Shown: piece by piece, positions 43,280 through 51,706 of the stretch | Position numbering within the stretch: position 1 is the first letter of the stretch | How the letters are laid out: each line of letters opens with the position of its first letter | Origin: Variovorax sp. PBS-H4 | GTDB lineage: Bacteria > Pseudomonadota > Gammaproteobacteria > Burkholderiales > Burkholderiaceae_C | DNA: 64,000 bases | Assembly: GCF_901827205.1 (NCBI RefSeq) | Contig: NZ_LR594675.1 | Location: forward strand, 4,402,001-4,466,000 | Reading direction: 5' to 3' | The notes under the pieces: model-generated | Seen by the model: the letters and a program-made list of their open reading frames with translations, nothing else | What the model was told of the DNA's origin: nothing | The model's database searches: none | Translations under genes and position numbers: made by a program

Positions 43280-44323
43280 TCAGTCGAGCCTGCAGCCCAT
43301 CTTGTCGTAAAGATTCTTGAGTTCGCTCGATCCGACGAAGCGGCCTTCGTCGAGCACCTGGAGCCCGTCGATCCACAGCGATTGGTCGAGCACCAGGCCG
43401 TCGGGATGGTTCTCGCCGCCGCCCGGTTCCCACCACGGCAGGCCCATGCCGATCGCATTGCTGCCGGGCAGGCGGATGTCCTCGATGAACTGCCGGCCCG
43501 TGAAGCGCGCGGCCGGATGAAAGCCGTAGGTGAAGTGCACGAAGGTGCCGAGGCCGTCCTTGCCGCTCGCGCGGCGCAGCGCCCGGTCGAAGCTCTGGTG
43601 GTCTTCGACGCCGGCGCCCGAGAAGCCGGTGATCGTGCCTTCCGATGCGATCGTGATCGGCTTGCGCAGCTTGCGGTAGTGCTCGTCGAACAGGGCCTGA
43701 ATGACGATGCGGCCCTTGACGCTGCCCTTGGCCGGATAGAGGCTCTGCGCGCCCGGCACGGTCTCCATGCCCGGTGTGTTGCACACCCGCGCGCGCTTGA
43801 GCTTGACCTTGTCGAGCACGAAGCTCACGTCGGTGCCAGCCGGGCAGGTGAAGCGCACCGTCTGGCCGGCTGCGGTCGAGATCATTTCCATGAAGGCGAT
43901 GTTGAAGTCGAGCAGCGCCGCATAGTCGACGCCGCCATAGAGGCGCTCGAAGCTCGCCGCGCTCGACATCGCGAGCAGGCCATAGCGGCAGCGCTTGGCG
44001 TCCATCGCCGCGCTGTGGATGCGCGAGCCGGCATGGTACGGAAAGCAGAAGTCGAACCACACGTCGGAAGCGACTGCTGCAGCGGCCAGCGAATCACTCA
44101 CGTAAGGATCGCTGAGCCCGCCTTGCAGCGGCAAGGTCGGCGCCATCGCGACGAGCGGCTTGGCGCCGAGGCGCGCGGCGCCGTTCGCGAGCGCATCGAC
44201 CAGTCGCAACTCGGTCGATGCGTCGGCGGTGATGAGCACGCTCTCGCCGGGCGCGACCGCGAACTGTTCGCGCAGCAGGCAGTCGGCAGCGCGGGCGAGC
44301 CGCGGGGAAGTCAGGGTTTGCAT
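43280..44323 (-). CDS. M29 aminopeptidase / NicX-fold metalloprotein
   Basis: 347 residues. Similar in layout to M29 aminopeptidases and to NicX, the 2,5-dihydroxypyridine 5,6-dioxygenase of the same fold. Visible are GMETVPGAQSLYPAKGSVKGR, ITGFSGAGVED, HFTYGFHPAAR and ENHPDG; the His in HFTYG and the H-x-D of HPDG match in spacing the NicX iron ligands (His265, His318, Asp320). Next to a Rieske oxygenase and a deformylase-like gene, a ring-cleaving dioxygenase making an N-formyl product is an attractive reading. A peptidase is the alternative. The gene lies 9 bp before the deformylase gene. Confidence 0.7.
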   Translation of the reverse strand: MQTLTSPRLARAADCLLREQFAVAPGESVLITADASTELRLVDALANGAARLGAKPLVAMAPTLPLQGGLSDPYVSDSLAAAAVASDVWFDFCFPYHAGSRIHSAAMDAKRCRYGLLAMSSAASFERLYGGVDYAALLDFNIAFMEMISTAAGQTVRFTCPAGTDVSFVLDKVKLKRARVCNTPGMETVPGAQSLYPAKGSVKGRIVIQALFDEHYRKLRKPITIASEGTITGFSGAGVEDHQSFDRALRRASGKDGLGTFVHFTYGFHPAARFTGRQFIEDIRLPGSNAIGMGLPWWEPGGGENHPDGLVLDQSLWIDGLQVLDEGRFVGSSELKNLYDKMGCRLD

Positions 44324-44371
44324 GGATGCCGATGGAGGTTCTTGTCGTGTTCTTGTTGGAGGGATTGCTCG

Positions 44372-45397
44372 TCAGAGATCGAGCACCAGCGCAGGCGTCT
44401 TGGCGCGCGACACGCACACGGCCATGCAGTCGCCATTGGCCTTGACGGCATCGTTCAGGAAGTCGTCGCGGTGGTCGGGCACGCCCTCGATGACGTCGAC
44501 CACGCACATGCCGCACTGCCCTTCGCGGCACGAGAACGGCACATCGACATCGTTAGCGAGCAGCGCCTGCAGTATGGTCTCGTCGGGCGCGACCCTGATG
44601 GTGCGGTTGGCCCGCGCGAGGCGCACTTCGACCGCGCTGGATTCGCCCGGCGCCGGCAGCACGGCCGCACCGCCGAAGCTCTCCCAGTGCACGCGTTCGG
44701 CCGGCCAGCTCGTGGCGGCGATCTTCTTCACGAGGTCGATGAGCGGCAGCGGTCCGCACACATAGACGTCGCTGTCCGGCCGACGCTCGCGCAGCAGCGA
44801 TTGCATTTCGGCCTCGACCCGCGACGCCTCGTAGCCGTAGTGGGAGCGCACACGATCACCCCATGCGCAGGCGCCGAGTTCTTCGGCGAAGGCCGCCCAC
44901 GCGGTTCCGCGCGCGAAGTAGTGAAGCTCGAACGAATGTCCGCGTGCAGCCGCTTCGCGTGCCATGCCGATGATCGGCGTGATGCCGATGCCGCCGGCCA
45001 CCAGCACCAGGTGCGACGACGACCAGTCGACCGCGAAAGCGTTCTGCGGCGGGTTCACCTCGACCTCGTCGCCGATGCGCAGCGCATGCACCGCGGCGGA
45101 GCCGCCGGTCGATGCAGGCTCGCGCTTGACAGCGATGACGTACGCATCCCGCTCGTCGGGGCCGTTGCACAGCGAATAGGCGCGGACGATCTCGCGCCCG
45201 AGACGCAGGCGGATGTGCGCACCGGCCTCGAAGTCGTGCAACCCACCGGAGACCGGCTGCAGGCGCAAGGACACGACGTCTTGAGCCTCGGGGTTGACCG
45301 CGACGACCCGGCAGGTTTGAACGTCTTTCACAAGCGACACCCGCGTGGCGTGCAGCCTTTCTTCGCCAACATCAGCTTCCGAACATGCGATCGACAT
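44372..45397 (-). CDS. Rieske oxygenase reductase (phthalate dioxygenase reductase/VanB type)
   Basis: 341 residues. FAD/FMN-binding domain with RAYSLCNGP, NAD-binding domain with LVAGGIGITPIIGMA, and a C-terminal plant-type [2Fe-2S] cluster motif CREGQCGMC plus a distal Cys. This flavin-NAD-FeS order is that of phthalate dioxygenase reductase and VanB. It passes electrons from NAD(P)H to the Rieske oxygenase encoded just upstream, whose stop it overlaps by 26 bp. Confidence 0.92.
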   Translation of the reverse strand: MSIACSEADVGEERLHATRVSLVKDVQTCRVVAVNPEAQDVVSLRLQPVSGGLHDFEAGAHIRLRLGREIVRAYSLCNGPDERDAYVIAVKREPASTGGSAAVHALRIGDEVEVNPPQNAFAVDWSSSHLVLVAGGIGITPIIGMAREAAARGHSFELHYFARGTAWAAFAEELGACAWGDRVRSHYGYEASRVEAEMQSLLRERRPDSDVYVCGPLPLIDLVKKIAATSWPAERVHWESFGGAAVLPAPGESSAVEVRLARANRTIRVAPDETILQALLANDVDVPFSCREGQCGMCVVDVIEGVPDHRDDFLNDAVKANGDCMAVCVSRAKTPALVLDL

Positions 45398-46514
45398 AGC
45401 GACCCAGGAAGTGATGAATCGGCTTCTCCATGACCGACAACTGGCCCGGCTCGTAGTTGGGCAGCTTCATCGCTTTCTGCATCGACTCGATCATGGCACG
45501 GTCTTCTTCGTAGATCGCGAGCTGGTACTTGCGGTACACCGACACCTTCTCCTCGAAGTCATCATGCGAGAAAAACTCCTCGGGGAACAGCATGTAGATC
45601 GACACTTCGCAGCTGTCCGGGCCGACCGGCCATGCTGTGATGATCTTGACGCAGTCGATGCGGCCGAAGAGCGTCATGTTCGGCGGATAGAAAGCCGTGC
45701 AGGCGAAGGTGTTGTCGCGCTCGTCGAGCCATGGCGCCTTGCCGAACAGGCTCTTGCCATCGGGCGTCGAAGGCGACGACTGGTAGTGCATCGTCAGGCC
45801 GCCGTTCGGCTTGAGCACCAGATTTTCGGGCGTCCACGAGAAGCGCGCGCCGAAGGTCTTCGCATGGAGCACGCCCACGTGGTAGTAGTCCATGAGGTTC
45901 TCGTGGAAGAACTTCCAGTTGCACTGCAGCGTGGTGCGCGTGATGTCCGCGAGGCGGCAGTTCTCGGTGTGCAGGATCGCGAAGTCGCGTTCGAGGTCGG
46001 CCACGGCTTCTTCGAACACAGTCGGCTGCTGCGCGAAGCTGATGAAGATGTTGCCGCGCCACACCTGCAGGTGGATCTCCGGCAGCTTGCAGCCCGAGGG
46101 GTCGAAGCCTTCGGTGTCCTTCATGTAGGCGGCGCCGACGAGCTGGCCATTCAGGTCGTAGGTCCAGCCGTGGTACGGGCACTTGAACGAGCGTGCATTG
46201 CCCTTGCCCTCGGCCACTTCGACGCCGCGATGCCGGCACATGTTGTGGAAGGCATGCAGCACGCCTTCCTTGTTGCGCGCGATGATGATCGGACGGCCCA
46301 GGATGCGGCGCGCCTCGTAGTCGCCCGGGTTGGCGAACTGCTCGACGCGGCCCATGAAGAGCCAGTCCTTGAAGAAGTACTCGTCGAGTTCTTTCTGGTA
46401 CACGTCGGGCGATGTGTAGATCTCACCTTGGATATGCCGGGATTGGGGCAGCGCGGTCTTGCTGATCGCGGGCTTGCGCAGATGAAGCTGGATGGGCTGA
46501 ATCGTTTCGCTCAT
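45372..46514 (-). CDS. Rieske non-heme iron oxygenase, alpha subunit
   Basis: 380 residues from ATG 46514 with AAGGA 8 bases upstream. Rieske cluster motif CRHRG-x(16)-CPYHGW and mononuclear iron site NLMDYYHVGVLH (bridging Asp and two His). It hydroxylates or demethylates an aromatic or quaternary-amine substrate using O2; the sequence alone does not say which. No beta-subunit gene is nearby, so it is of the alpha-only type. First gene of the minus-strand operon; the region before it carries operator copy 2. Confidence 0.9.
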   Translation of the reverse strand: MSETIQPIQLHLRKPAISKTALPQSRHIQGEIYTSPDVYQKELDEYFFKDWLFMGRVEQFANPGDYEARRILGRPIIIARNKEGVLHAFHNMCRHRGVEVAEGKGNARSFKCPYHGWTYDLNGQLVGAAYMKDTEGFDPSGCKLPEIHLQVWRGNIFISFAQQPTVFEEAVADLERDFAILHTENCRLADITRTTLQCNWKFFHENLMDYYHVGVLHAKTFGARFSWTPENLVLKPNGGLTMHYQSSPSTPDGKSLFGKAPWLDERDNTFACTAFYPPNMTLFGRIDCVKIITAWPVGPDSCEVSIYMLFPEEFFSHDDFEEKVSVYRKYQLAIYEEDRAMIESMQKAMKLPNYEPGQLSVMEKPIHHFLGRYVDRMFGS

Positions 46515-46575
46515 GGGGGGGTCCTTGGAATCTTGCAACCTTGGGTGTTGTGGCTCGCTACTTGTCGCAGCACTC

Positions 46576-46589
46576 TATACGACCGTATT
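46576..46589. promoter_or_regulatory. Palindromic operator candidate, copy 2
   Basis: TATACGACCGTATT, matching 13 of 14 bases of the copy at 35542-35555. It lies in the 120-bp gap between the divergent Rieske and TetR genes, 62 bp upstream of the Rieske ATG and 46 bp upstream of the TetR ATG. Good position for autoregulation and control of the oxygenase operon. Confidence 0.65.
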
Positions 46590-46634
46590 ATTCAATGATG
46601 CAGCAATTCAACGGTCGAGGCAAGCGCAAACTCC

Positions 46635-47309
46635 ATGCTTTCGAATAAATCAGAACCCATGTCCCCCACCCCCGCGCCGCCACGGCGCTCGTTCCTCAAG
46701 AAGTCGCCGGATGTCCGCCGGCAGGAGCTCATTGACGCGACCTTCCGGTGCCTCTGCCGCATCGGTGTGTCGGACACGAGCGTGCGCACCATTGCGGCCG
46801 AAGCGGGACTGTCGCTCGGCATGGTGCGGCACCACTTCAATTCGAAGGACGAGCTGCTCGCAGCGACCTACCGGTACATGTCCGACCGGCTCCAGACGCA
46901 GTCGCAGGAAGCGCTCGAGGCAGCCGACGACACGCCGATGGCGCAGTTGCTGGCCTTCATCTATGCCGGCTTGCAACCCCCGCTGCTCGATCACGACTAT
47001 GTTCGGATTCGCTTCCTGTTCTGGGAGCTCACGCACACCAACGCGAGCGTGCGCGAGGTGCACGACGAGATCTACGAGCGCTTCAGCGCGCAACTCATCG
47101 GATTGGTCAAGGCCGTGGCGAAGGCCAACGGCTCGCAGGCCGATTGCGCGCTGATCACGCGCACGATCACGGCCTTTCTCAAGGGCATCTGGGCCGAGTG
47201 GACGTTGTCGAGCGACGGCTTCGACCCGCGCAAGCTCGTCGACCAGATGATCCCGCTGCTGCAGCATTCGCTGGTCGGTACGACGGCCTTGCGCAAGGCC
47301 GCGCGCTGA
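46635..47309 (+). CDS. TetR-family regulator (BetI-like)
   Basis: 224 residues (ATG 46659 is an alternative start). N-terminal TetR HTH: RRQELIDATFRCLCRIGVSDTSVRTIAAEAGLSLGMVRHHFNSKDELL, of the BetI-like subgroup (GLSLGMVRHHF). The C-terminal ligand pocket is divergent. Encoded divergently from the Rieske operon across operator copy 2. The probable regulator of both operons of this block, released by a pathway compound. Its stop lies two bases from the end of gabD. Confidence 0.9.
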   Translation: MLSNKSEPMSPTPAPPRRSFLKKSPDVRRQELIDATFRCLCRIGVSDTSVRTIAAEAGLSLGMVRHHFNSKDELLAATYRYMSDRLQTQSQEALEAADDTPMAQLLAFIYAGLQPPLLDHDYVRIRFLFWELTHTNASVREVHDEIYERFSAQLIGLVKAVAKANGSQADCALITRTITAFLKGIWAEWTLSSDGFDPRKLVDQMIPLLQHSLVGTTALRKAAR

Positions 47310-47310
47310 G

Positions 47311-48795
47311 TCAGTCCTGCAGGCAGAGGTACTTGAGCTCCAGGTAATCCTCGATGCCGTGGCGCGAGCCTTCGCGGCCGAGCCCCGATTGCTTCACGCC
47401 GCCGAAGGGCGCGACCTCGTTCGAGATGAGCCCGGTGTTGATGCCCACCATGCCGGTCTCCAGCGCCTCGCCCACTCGCCAGAGGCGCTTGCGATCTTCG
47501 GTGAAGAGATAGGCCGCGAGTCCGAACACCGTGTCGTTCGCCATCGCGATAGCTTGTACTTCGGTCTCGAAGCGGAAGATCGGTGCGAGCGGGCCGAAGG
47601 TTTCTTCGTGGGCGACGCGCATGGATTGCGTCACACCGGTGATGACGACCGGACGGATGTAGTTCGCGCCGCCCGAATGCTCGTCGCCGCCGCAGCGCAC
47701 CGTTGCACCATGGTCCAGCGCATCGGCGATGTGCTGCCGCACCTTGACGACCGCGCGCTCGTCGATCAGCGGGCCGATCGCGACGCCCGGCTCCACCCCG
47801 TCGCCGACCCGCAGCGCCTCGACCGCCCGCACCAGCCGCTCGACCAGCCGATCGTGGATGCCGGCCTGCACGTAGATGCGGTTGGCGCTGACGCATGTCT
47901 GGCCGGCGTTGCGGAACTTCGACGCGATGATGCCCTCGACCGCGCGCTCCAGGTCGGCGTCGTCGAAGACGATCAGCGGCGCATTGCCGCCCAGCTCCAG
48001 CGACAGCTTCTTTATGGTCGGCGCGCATTGCGCCATCAGCGTGCGGCCCACGGCCGTCGAGCCGGTGAAGCTCAACTTGCGCACGGTGTCGCTTTCGCAG
48101 AGTACCTGGCCGATGGCGGGCGCATCGCCGGTCACGATCTGCAGCACGCCCGGCGGCACGCCGGCGTCGAGCGCGAGCACGCCGAGCGCGAAGGCGCTGA
48201 GCGGCGTGAGCTCCGCCGGCTTGACCACGATGGTGCAGCCCGCAGCGAGCGCCGGCGCCACCTTGCGCGTGATCATCGCCGCCGGGAAGTTCCACGGCGT
48301 GATCGCTGCGCAGACACCGATCGGCTGCTTGAGCACGACGATGCGCTGACCGGTGCGCTGCGGCTGCAGCACTTCGCCATCGACCCGTGAGGCTTCTTCC
48401 GCGAACCATTCGAGAAAGGACGCCGCGTAGGCGATCTCGCCCTTCGCTTCGGCCAGCGGCTTGCCCTGCTCCAGGGTCATGAGCCGGCCGAGGTCGTCCT
48501 GGTGCGCGAGCATCAAGTCGGACCAGCGGCGCAGAATGCGGGCCCGCTCGCGGGCCGAGCGTGCACGCCATGCGGGCAGCGCGGCGGCGGCGCCGGCGAT
48601 GGCGCGCCGCGTGTCCTCGCGGCCCATCAGCGGCACATCCACAAGCTGTTGGCCAGACGCCGGATTGGTCACGGGCAATGTCCGGCCGTCCTGCGCGGCC
48701 GTCCATTCGCCGTCGATCAGGCAAGCGTTCCTCAACAGGTCGCGCCGGGTCAGGCCGAGGTCGCGCACGGTCGGTTCCTTGGTCTTCGCGTTCAT
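47311..48795 (-). CDS. gabD: Succinate-semialdehyde dehydrogenase
   Basis: 494 residues of the aldehyde dehydrogenase superfamily. Nucleotide-binding VKPAELTPLSA, TGSTAVGRTLMA, general base LELGGNAP and catalytic Cys in NAGQTCVSANR; C-terminal APFGGVKQSGLGREGSRHGIEDYLE is typical of GabD. It oxidises succinate semialdehyde to succinate with NAD(P)+. ATGA overlap with gabT. Confidence 0.9.
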   Translation of the reverse strand: MNAKTKEPTVRDLGLTRRDLLRNACLIDGEWTAAQDGRTLPVTNPASGQQLVDVPLMGREDTRRAIAGAAAALPAWRARSARERARILRRWSDLMLAHQDDLGRLMTLEQGKPLAEAKGEIAYAASFLEWFAEEASRVDGEVLQPQRTGQRIVVLKQPIGVCAAITPWNFPAAMITRKVAPALAAGCTIVVKPAELTPLSAFALGVLALDAGVPPGVLQIVTGDAPAIGQVLCESDTVRKLSFTGSTAVGRTLMAQCAPTIKKLSLELGGNAPLIVFDDADLERAVEGIIASKFRNAGQTCVSANRIYVQAGIHDRLVERLVRAVEALRVGDGVEPGVAIGPLIDERAVVKVRQHIADALDHGATVRCGGDEHSGGANYIRPVVITGVTQSMRVAHEETFGPLAPIFRFETEVQAIAMANDTVFGLAAYLFTEDRKRLWRVGEALETGMVGINTGLISNEVAPFGGVKQSGLGREGSRHGIEDYLELKYLCLQD

Positions 48796-50060
48796 GCCGA
48801 CAGCGCTTCTTCGATGATGCGCAGCGCCTTGTCGAAGAGCGCGTCGGGAATCGTCAGCGGGTACAAAAAGCGGATCACGTTGCCGTACATGCCGCAGCTC
48901 AGCAGCAGCAGGCCCTGCGACAGCGCCTTGGCTTGCACTCTTTTCACCGCTTCCGCATCAGGGGCGCCGGTCGCCCCATCGCGCAATTCGACGGCGACCA
49001 TCGATCCTTTCGCCCGGACCTCGGCGATGCCCTTGTTCGTTTCCTTCAGCCCGAGCAAGCGCTCGGCGAGCCGGGCGCCGAGCATCGCGGAACGCTCGCA
49101 CAGCCGCTCGTCCTCGATCGCATCCATCACCGCATGCGCCGCGGCCACTGCCAGCGGATTCGCGGCATAGGTGCCGCCGAGGCCGCCCGGCGCCGGCGCA
49201 TCCATGATCTCGGCACGGCCCGCGACAGCCGACAGCGGCATGCCGCCGGCCAGGCTCTTGGCCATGGTGATCAGGTCGGGCTCGACGCCGTGATGCTGCA
49301 TCGCGAAGAGCTTGCCGGTGCGCGCGAACCCGCTTTGCACCTCGTCGGCGATCAGCACGATGCCGTACGTGTCGCAGATCTCGCGCAAGCCCTTCAGCAA
49401 CTCGGTCGGCGCGATGTTGATTCCGCCTTCGCCCTGCACCGGCTCGATCACGATCGCGGCAACGCGCTTCGGATCGACATCGGCCTTGAAGAGGCGTGCC
49501 AACGCGCCCAGCGAGTCGGCGGCGCTCACGCCATCGAGCGCGCTCGGAAATGGCACATGGAACACATCCGCCGGGAACGGACCGAAGCCGAGCTTGTACG
49601 GCGCGATCTTGCCGGTCATGGCGAGCGTCATGAGCGTGCGGCCGTGAAAGCCGCCACCGAAAGCGATCACGCCCGCACGGCCGGTGTGGGCGCGCGCGAT
49701 CTTGACGGCGTTTTCGAGCGCCTCGGCGCCGGTCGTGAAGAAGGCGGTCTTGACCGGGCCGCCGATCGGCACGGCCGCGTTGATGCGTTCCGCGAGCGCC
49801 ACGGTGCTTTCGTACGGAACGACCTGGTAGGCGGTATGGGTGAACTGCTTGAGTTGCGCCTCGATCGCCGCGACCACGCGCGGATGCCGATGGCCGGTGT
49901 TGACCACCGCGATGCCGGCGGCGAAGTCGATGTATTCGCGGCCTTCCACATCCCAGAGGCTCGCGTTCTCGGCGCGCTGGGCATAAAAGTCGCACATCAC
50001 GCCGACGCCGCGCGGCGTGGCGGCGAGACGGCGGGCCTGGAGTTCACTGTTGGAGGTCAT
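48792..50060 (-). CDS. gabT: 4-aminobutyrate aminotransferase
   Basis: 422 residues from ATG 50060 with TTGGAGG-like context upstream (longer frame to 50117 reaches into the operator). Class III aminotransferase: GAEALENAVKIARAHTGR, FGGGFHGRT, IADEVQSGFARTG and PLP-lysine in TMAKSLAGGMPLSA. It makes succinate semialdehyde from 4-aminobutyrate with 2-oxoglutarate; gabD takes the product. Confidence 0.9.
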   Translation of the reverse strand: MTSNSELQARRLAATPRGVGVMCDFYAQRAENASLWDVEGREYIDFAAGIAVVNTGHRHPRVVAAIEAQLKQFTHTAYQVVPYESTVALAERINAAVPIGGPVKTAFFTTGAEALENAVKIARAHTGRAGVIAFGGGFHGRTLMTLAMTGKIAPYKLGFGPFPADVFHVPFPSALDGVSAADSLGALARLFKADVDPKRVAAIVIEPVQGEGGINIAPTELLKGLREICDTYGIVLIADEVQSGFARTGKLFAMQHHGVEPDLITMAKSLAGGMPLSAVAGRAEIMDAPAPGGLGGTYAANPLAVAAAHAVMDAIEDERLCERSAMLGARLAERLLGLKETNKGIAEVRAKGSMVAVELRDGATGAPDAEAVKRVQAKALSQGLLLLSCGMYGNVIRFLYPLTIPDALFDKALRIIEEALSA

Positions 50061-50108
50061 GTCGAAAGCTCTTGCCAGAAAGTTGGAGCATTCGATTGGA
50101 CTTTCTAT

Positions 50109-50153
50109 TGGCTCCATCCGAAAGATCCGCTTCTGGTTAAAGTCATGGAGCCA
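50109..50153. promoter_or_regulatory. Inverted repeat operator in the gabT-gabR intergenic region
   Basis: TGGCTCCAT (50109-50117) and ATGGAGCCA (50145-50153) are a perfect 9-bp inverted repeat with centres 36 bp apart. A related TTGGAGCAT lies upstream near 50083. MocR/GabR-type regulators bind widely spaced short boxes, so these are probable sites for the adjacent regulator. Confidence 0.55.
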
Positions 50154-50161
50154 TTAAGCCC

Positions 50162-51706
50162 ATGAAATCCATCTGCGCCGATCTCGTCTTCCAGCGCCTG
50201 CGACCCGCCGATGGCGCGGCGCTCAACCGTCAGCTCTTCGATTGCCTGCGCGATGCCATCCTCGACGGCAGCCTGCCGCCGACCAGCGCGCTGCCCGCGT
50301 CGCGCGACCTCGCCAAAGAGGTCGGCATGTCGCGAAACACGGTGCTGCATGCCTACGAGCAGTTGCGTGCCGAGGGCTATGTGCATTCCAGGGTCGGCAG
50401 CGGCACCTTCGTGGCGGCCACCACGCCCGAGAGTCAGTTGAGCACCGGCAGAGCGCGGGCAGTGCGGCCTGTCGCATCGACCGCCGTGCGCCTGTCGAAG
50501 CGGGCTCAGGCGCTGGTCGCCGATGCGGCTGCGTCGCCCATGCAATGGGGCGCCTTCATGCCCGGCGTGCCCGACGTCACGCAGTTTCCGCACCGCACCT
50601 ACGCTCGGATCCTCGCGCGGCTGTGGAAGTCCCCGCCGCCCGAAATGCTGACCTATGCGCACGGCGGCGGGCATCCCGCCTTGCGCGAAGCCATCGCGGA
50701 GCATTTGCGGGTCGCGCGGGCGGTGCAATGCGACGCCAGCCAGGTGCTGATCACCGAAGGCGTGCACCAGGCGATCGACCTGAGCCTGCGCATGCTGGTC
50801 GATCCGCGCGATACGGTGTGGGTCGAAGAGCCGGGCTACTGGGGTTTTCACAAGGTGCTGCAGATGGGCTCGACACGGGTGCGGCCGATGGAGGTCGACC
50901 ACCCCGACATCGACAGTTCGCAGCCTGGCGCGGGATGGCCGCGCGGCGGCAAGCCGCCCCGCCTGATCTTCGTCACGCCGTCGCACCAATATCCGCTCGG
51001 TTCGGTGATGAGCCTGGCCCGGCGGCGCGAGTTGTTGGCCCACGCGCGCGCGTGCGGCGCGTGGGTGGTGGAGGATGACTACGACAGCGAATTCCGCTTC
51101 GCGGGCCGCCCCGTTCCGTCCGTGCAGGGGCTGGAGCCGGACAGTCCGGTCATCTATGTCGGCACCTTCAGCAAGACCCTGTTCCCCGGGCTGAGAGTCG
51201 GCTACATGGTGCTGCCGCAAGTGCTCGCGGACCCGTTCCGCGCGGCGCATGCCGATCTCTATCGCGAAGGGCACATCGTCACGCAGATGGCGCTGGCGGA
51301 GTTCATCGAGCGCGGCGCGTTCGCGGCCCACATTCGCCGGATGCGCGTGGTCTATGCGCGGCGGCGGGCGCGTCTGGTCGAGCTGATCTCGACGCATCTC
51401 GGGCCGCAGTATTTGCATCAGCAGACGAGCAACGCCGGCCTGCATCTGGTGCTGCGGCTCCCCGACGATTGCGACGACGTGGCCATCGCGCGCAGGGCCG
51501 AATTGCGCGGCGTGCTCACGAGGCCGCTGTCGCGCTACTACCAAAGCCGACAGGGCCGAAAAACTCAGTCGATGCGACGAGGATTGCTGCTCGGCTATGC
51601 CTGCGTCGACGACGACGCGATCGAACCGGCCTTCATGGCGCTGCTCGAATGCCTTGAGCCACCGTCGACGATGTCACTCAATACTTCGACACATCGACGG
51701 CGTTGA
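50162..51706 (+). CDS. MocR-family (GabR-like) regulator
   Basis: 514 residues. N-terminal GntR winged HTH (LNRQLFDCLRDAILDGSLPPTSALP.. SRNTVLHAYEQLRAEGY) fused to an aminotransferase-like domain with PLP-lysine motif VGTFSKTLFPGLRVGY. Divergent from gabTD, so very probably activates it in response to 4-aminobutyrate and PLP, as known for GabR. Its 3' end overlaps the end of the convergent dehydrogenase gene by 29 bp. Confidence 0.88.
   Translation: MKSICADLVFQRLRPADGAALNRQLFDCLRDAILDGSLPPTSALPASRDLAKEVGMSRNTVLHAYEQLRAEGYVHSRVGSGTFVAATTPESQLSTGRARAVRPVASTAVRLSKRAQALVADAAASPMQWGAFMPGVPDVTQFPHRTYARILARLWKSPPPEMLTYAHGGGHPALREAIAEHLRVARAVQCDASQVLITEGVHQAIDLSLRMLVDPRDTVWVEEPGYWGFHKVLQMGSTRVRPMEVDHPDIDSSQPGAGWPRGGKPPRLIFVTPSHQYPLGSVMSLARRRELLAHARACGAWVVEDDYDSEFRFAGRPVPSVQGLEPDSPVIYVGTFSKTLFPGLRVGYMVLPQVLADPFRAAHADLYREGHIVTQMALAEFIERGAFAAHIRRMRVVYARRRARLVELISTHLGPQYLHQQTSNAGLHLVLRLPDDCDDVAIARRAELRGVLTRPLSRYYQSRQGRKTQSMRRGLLLGYACVDDDAIEPAFMALLECLEPPSTMSLNTSTHRRR

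Noticed and set aside
46515..46521. Run of seven C between the ribosome-binding site and ATG of the Rieske gene as a phase-variable switch
   Set aside because: The run is untranslated and its length would change only spacing; no evidence of variation can be seen in a single sequence.
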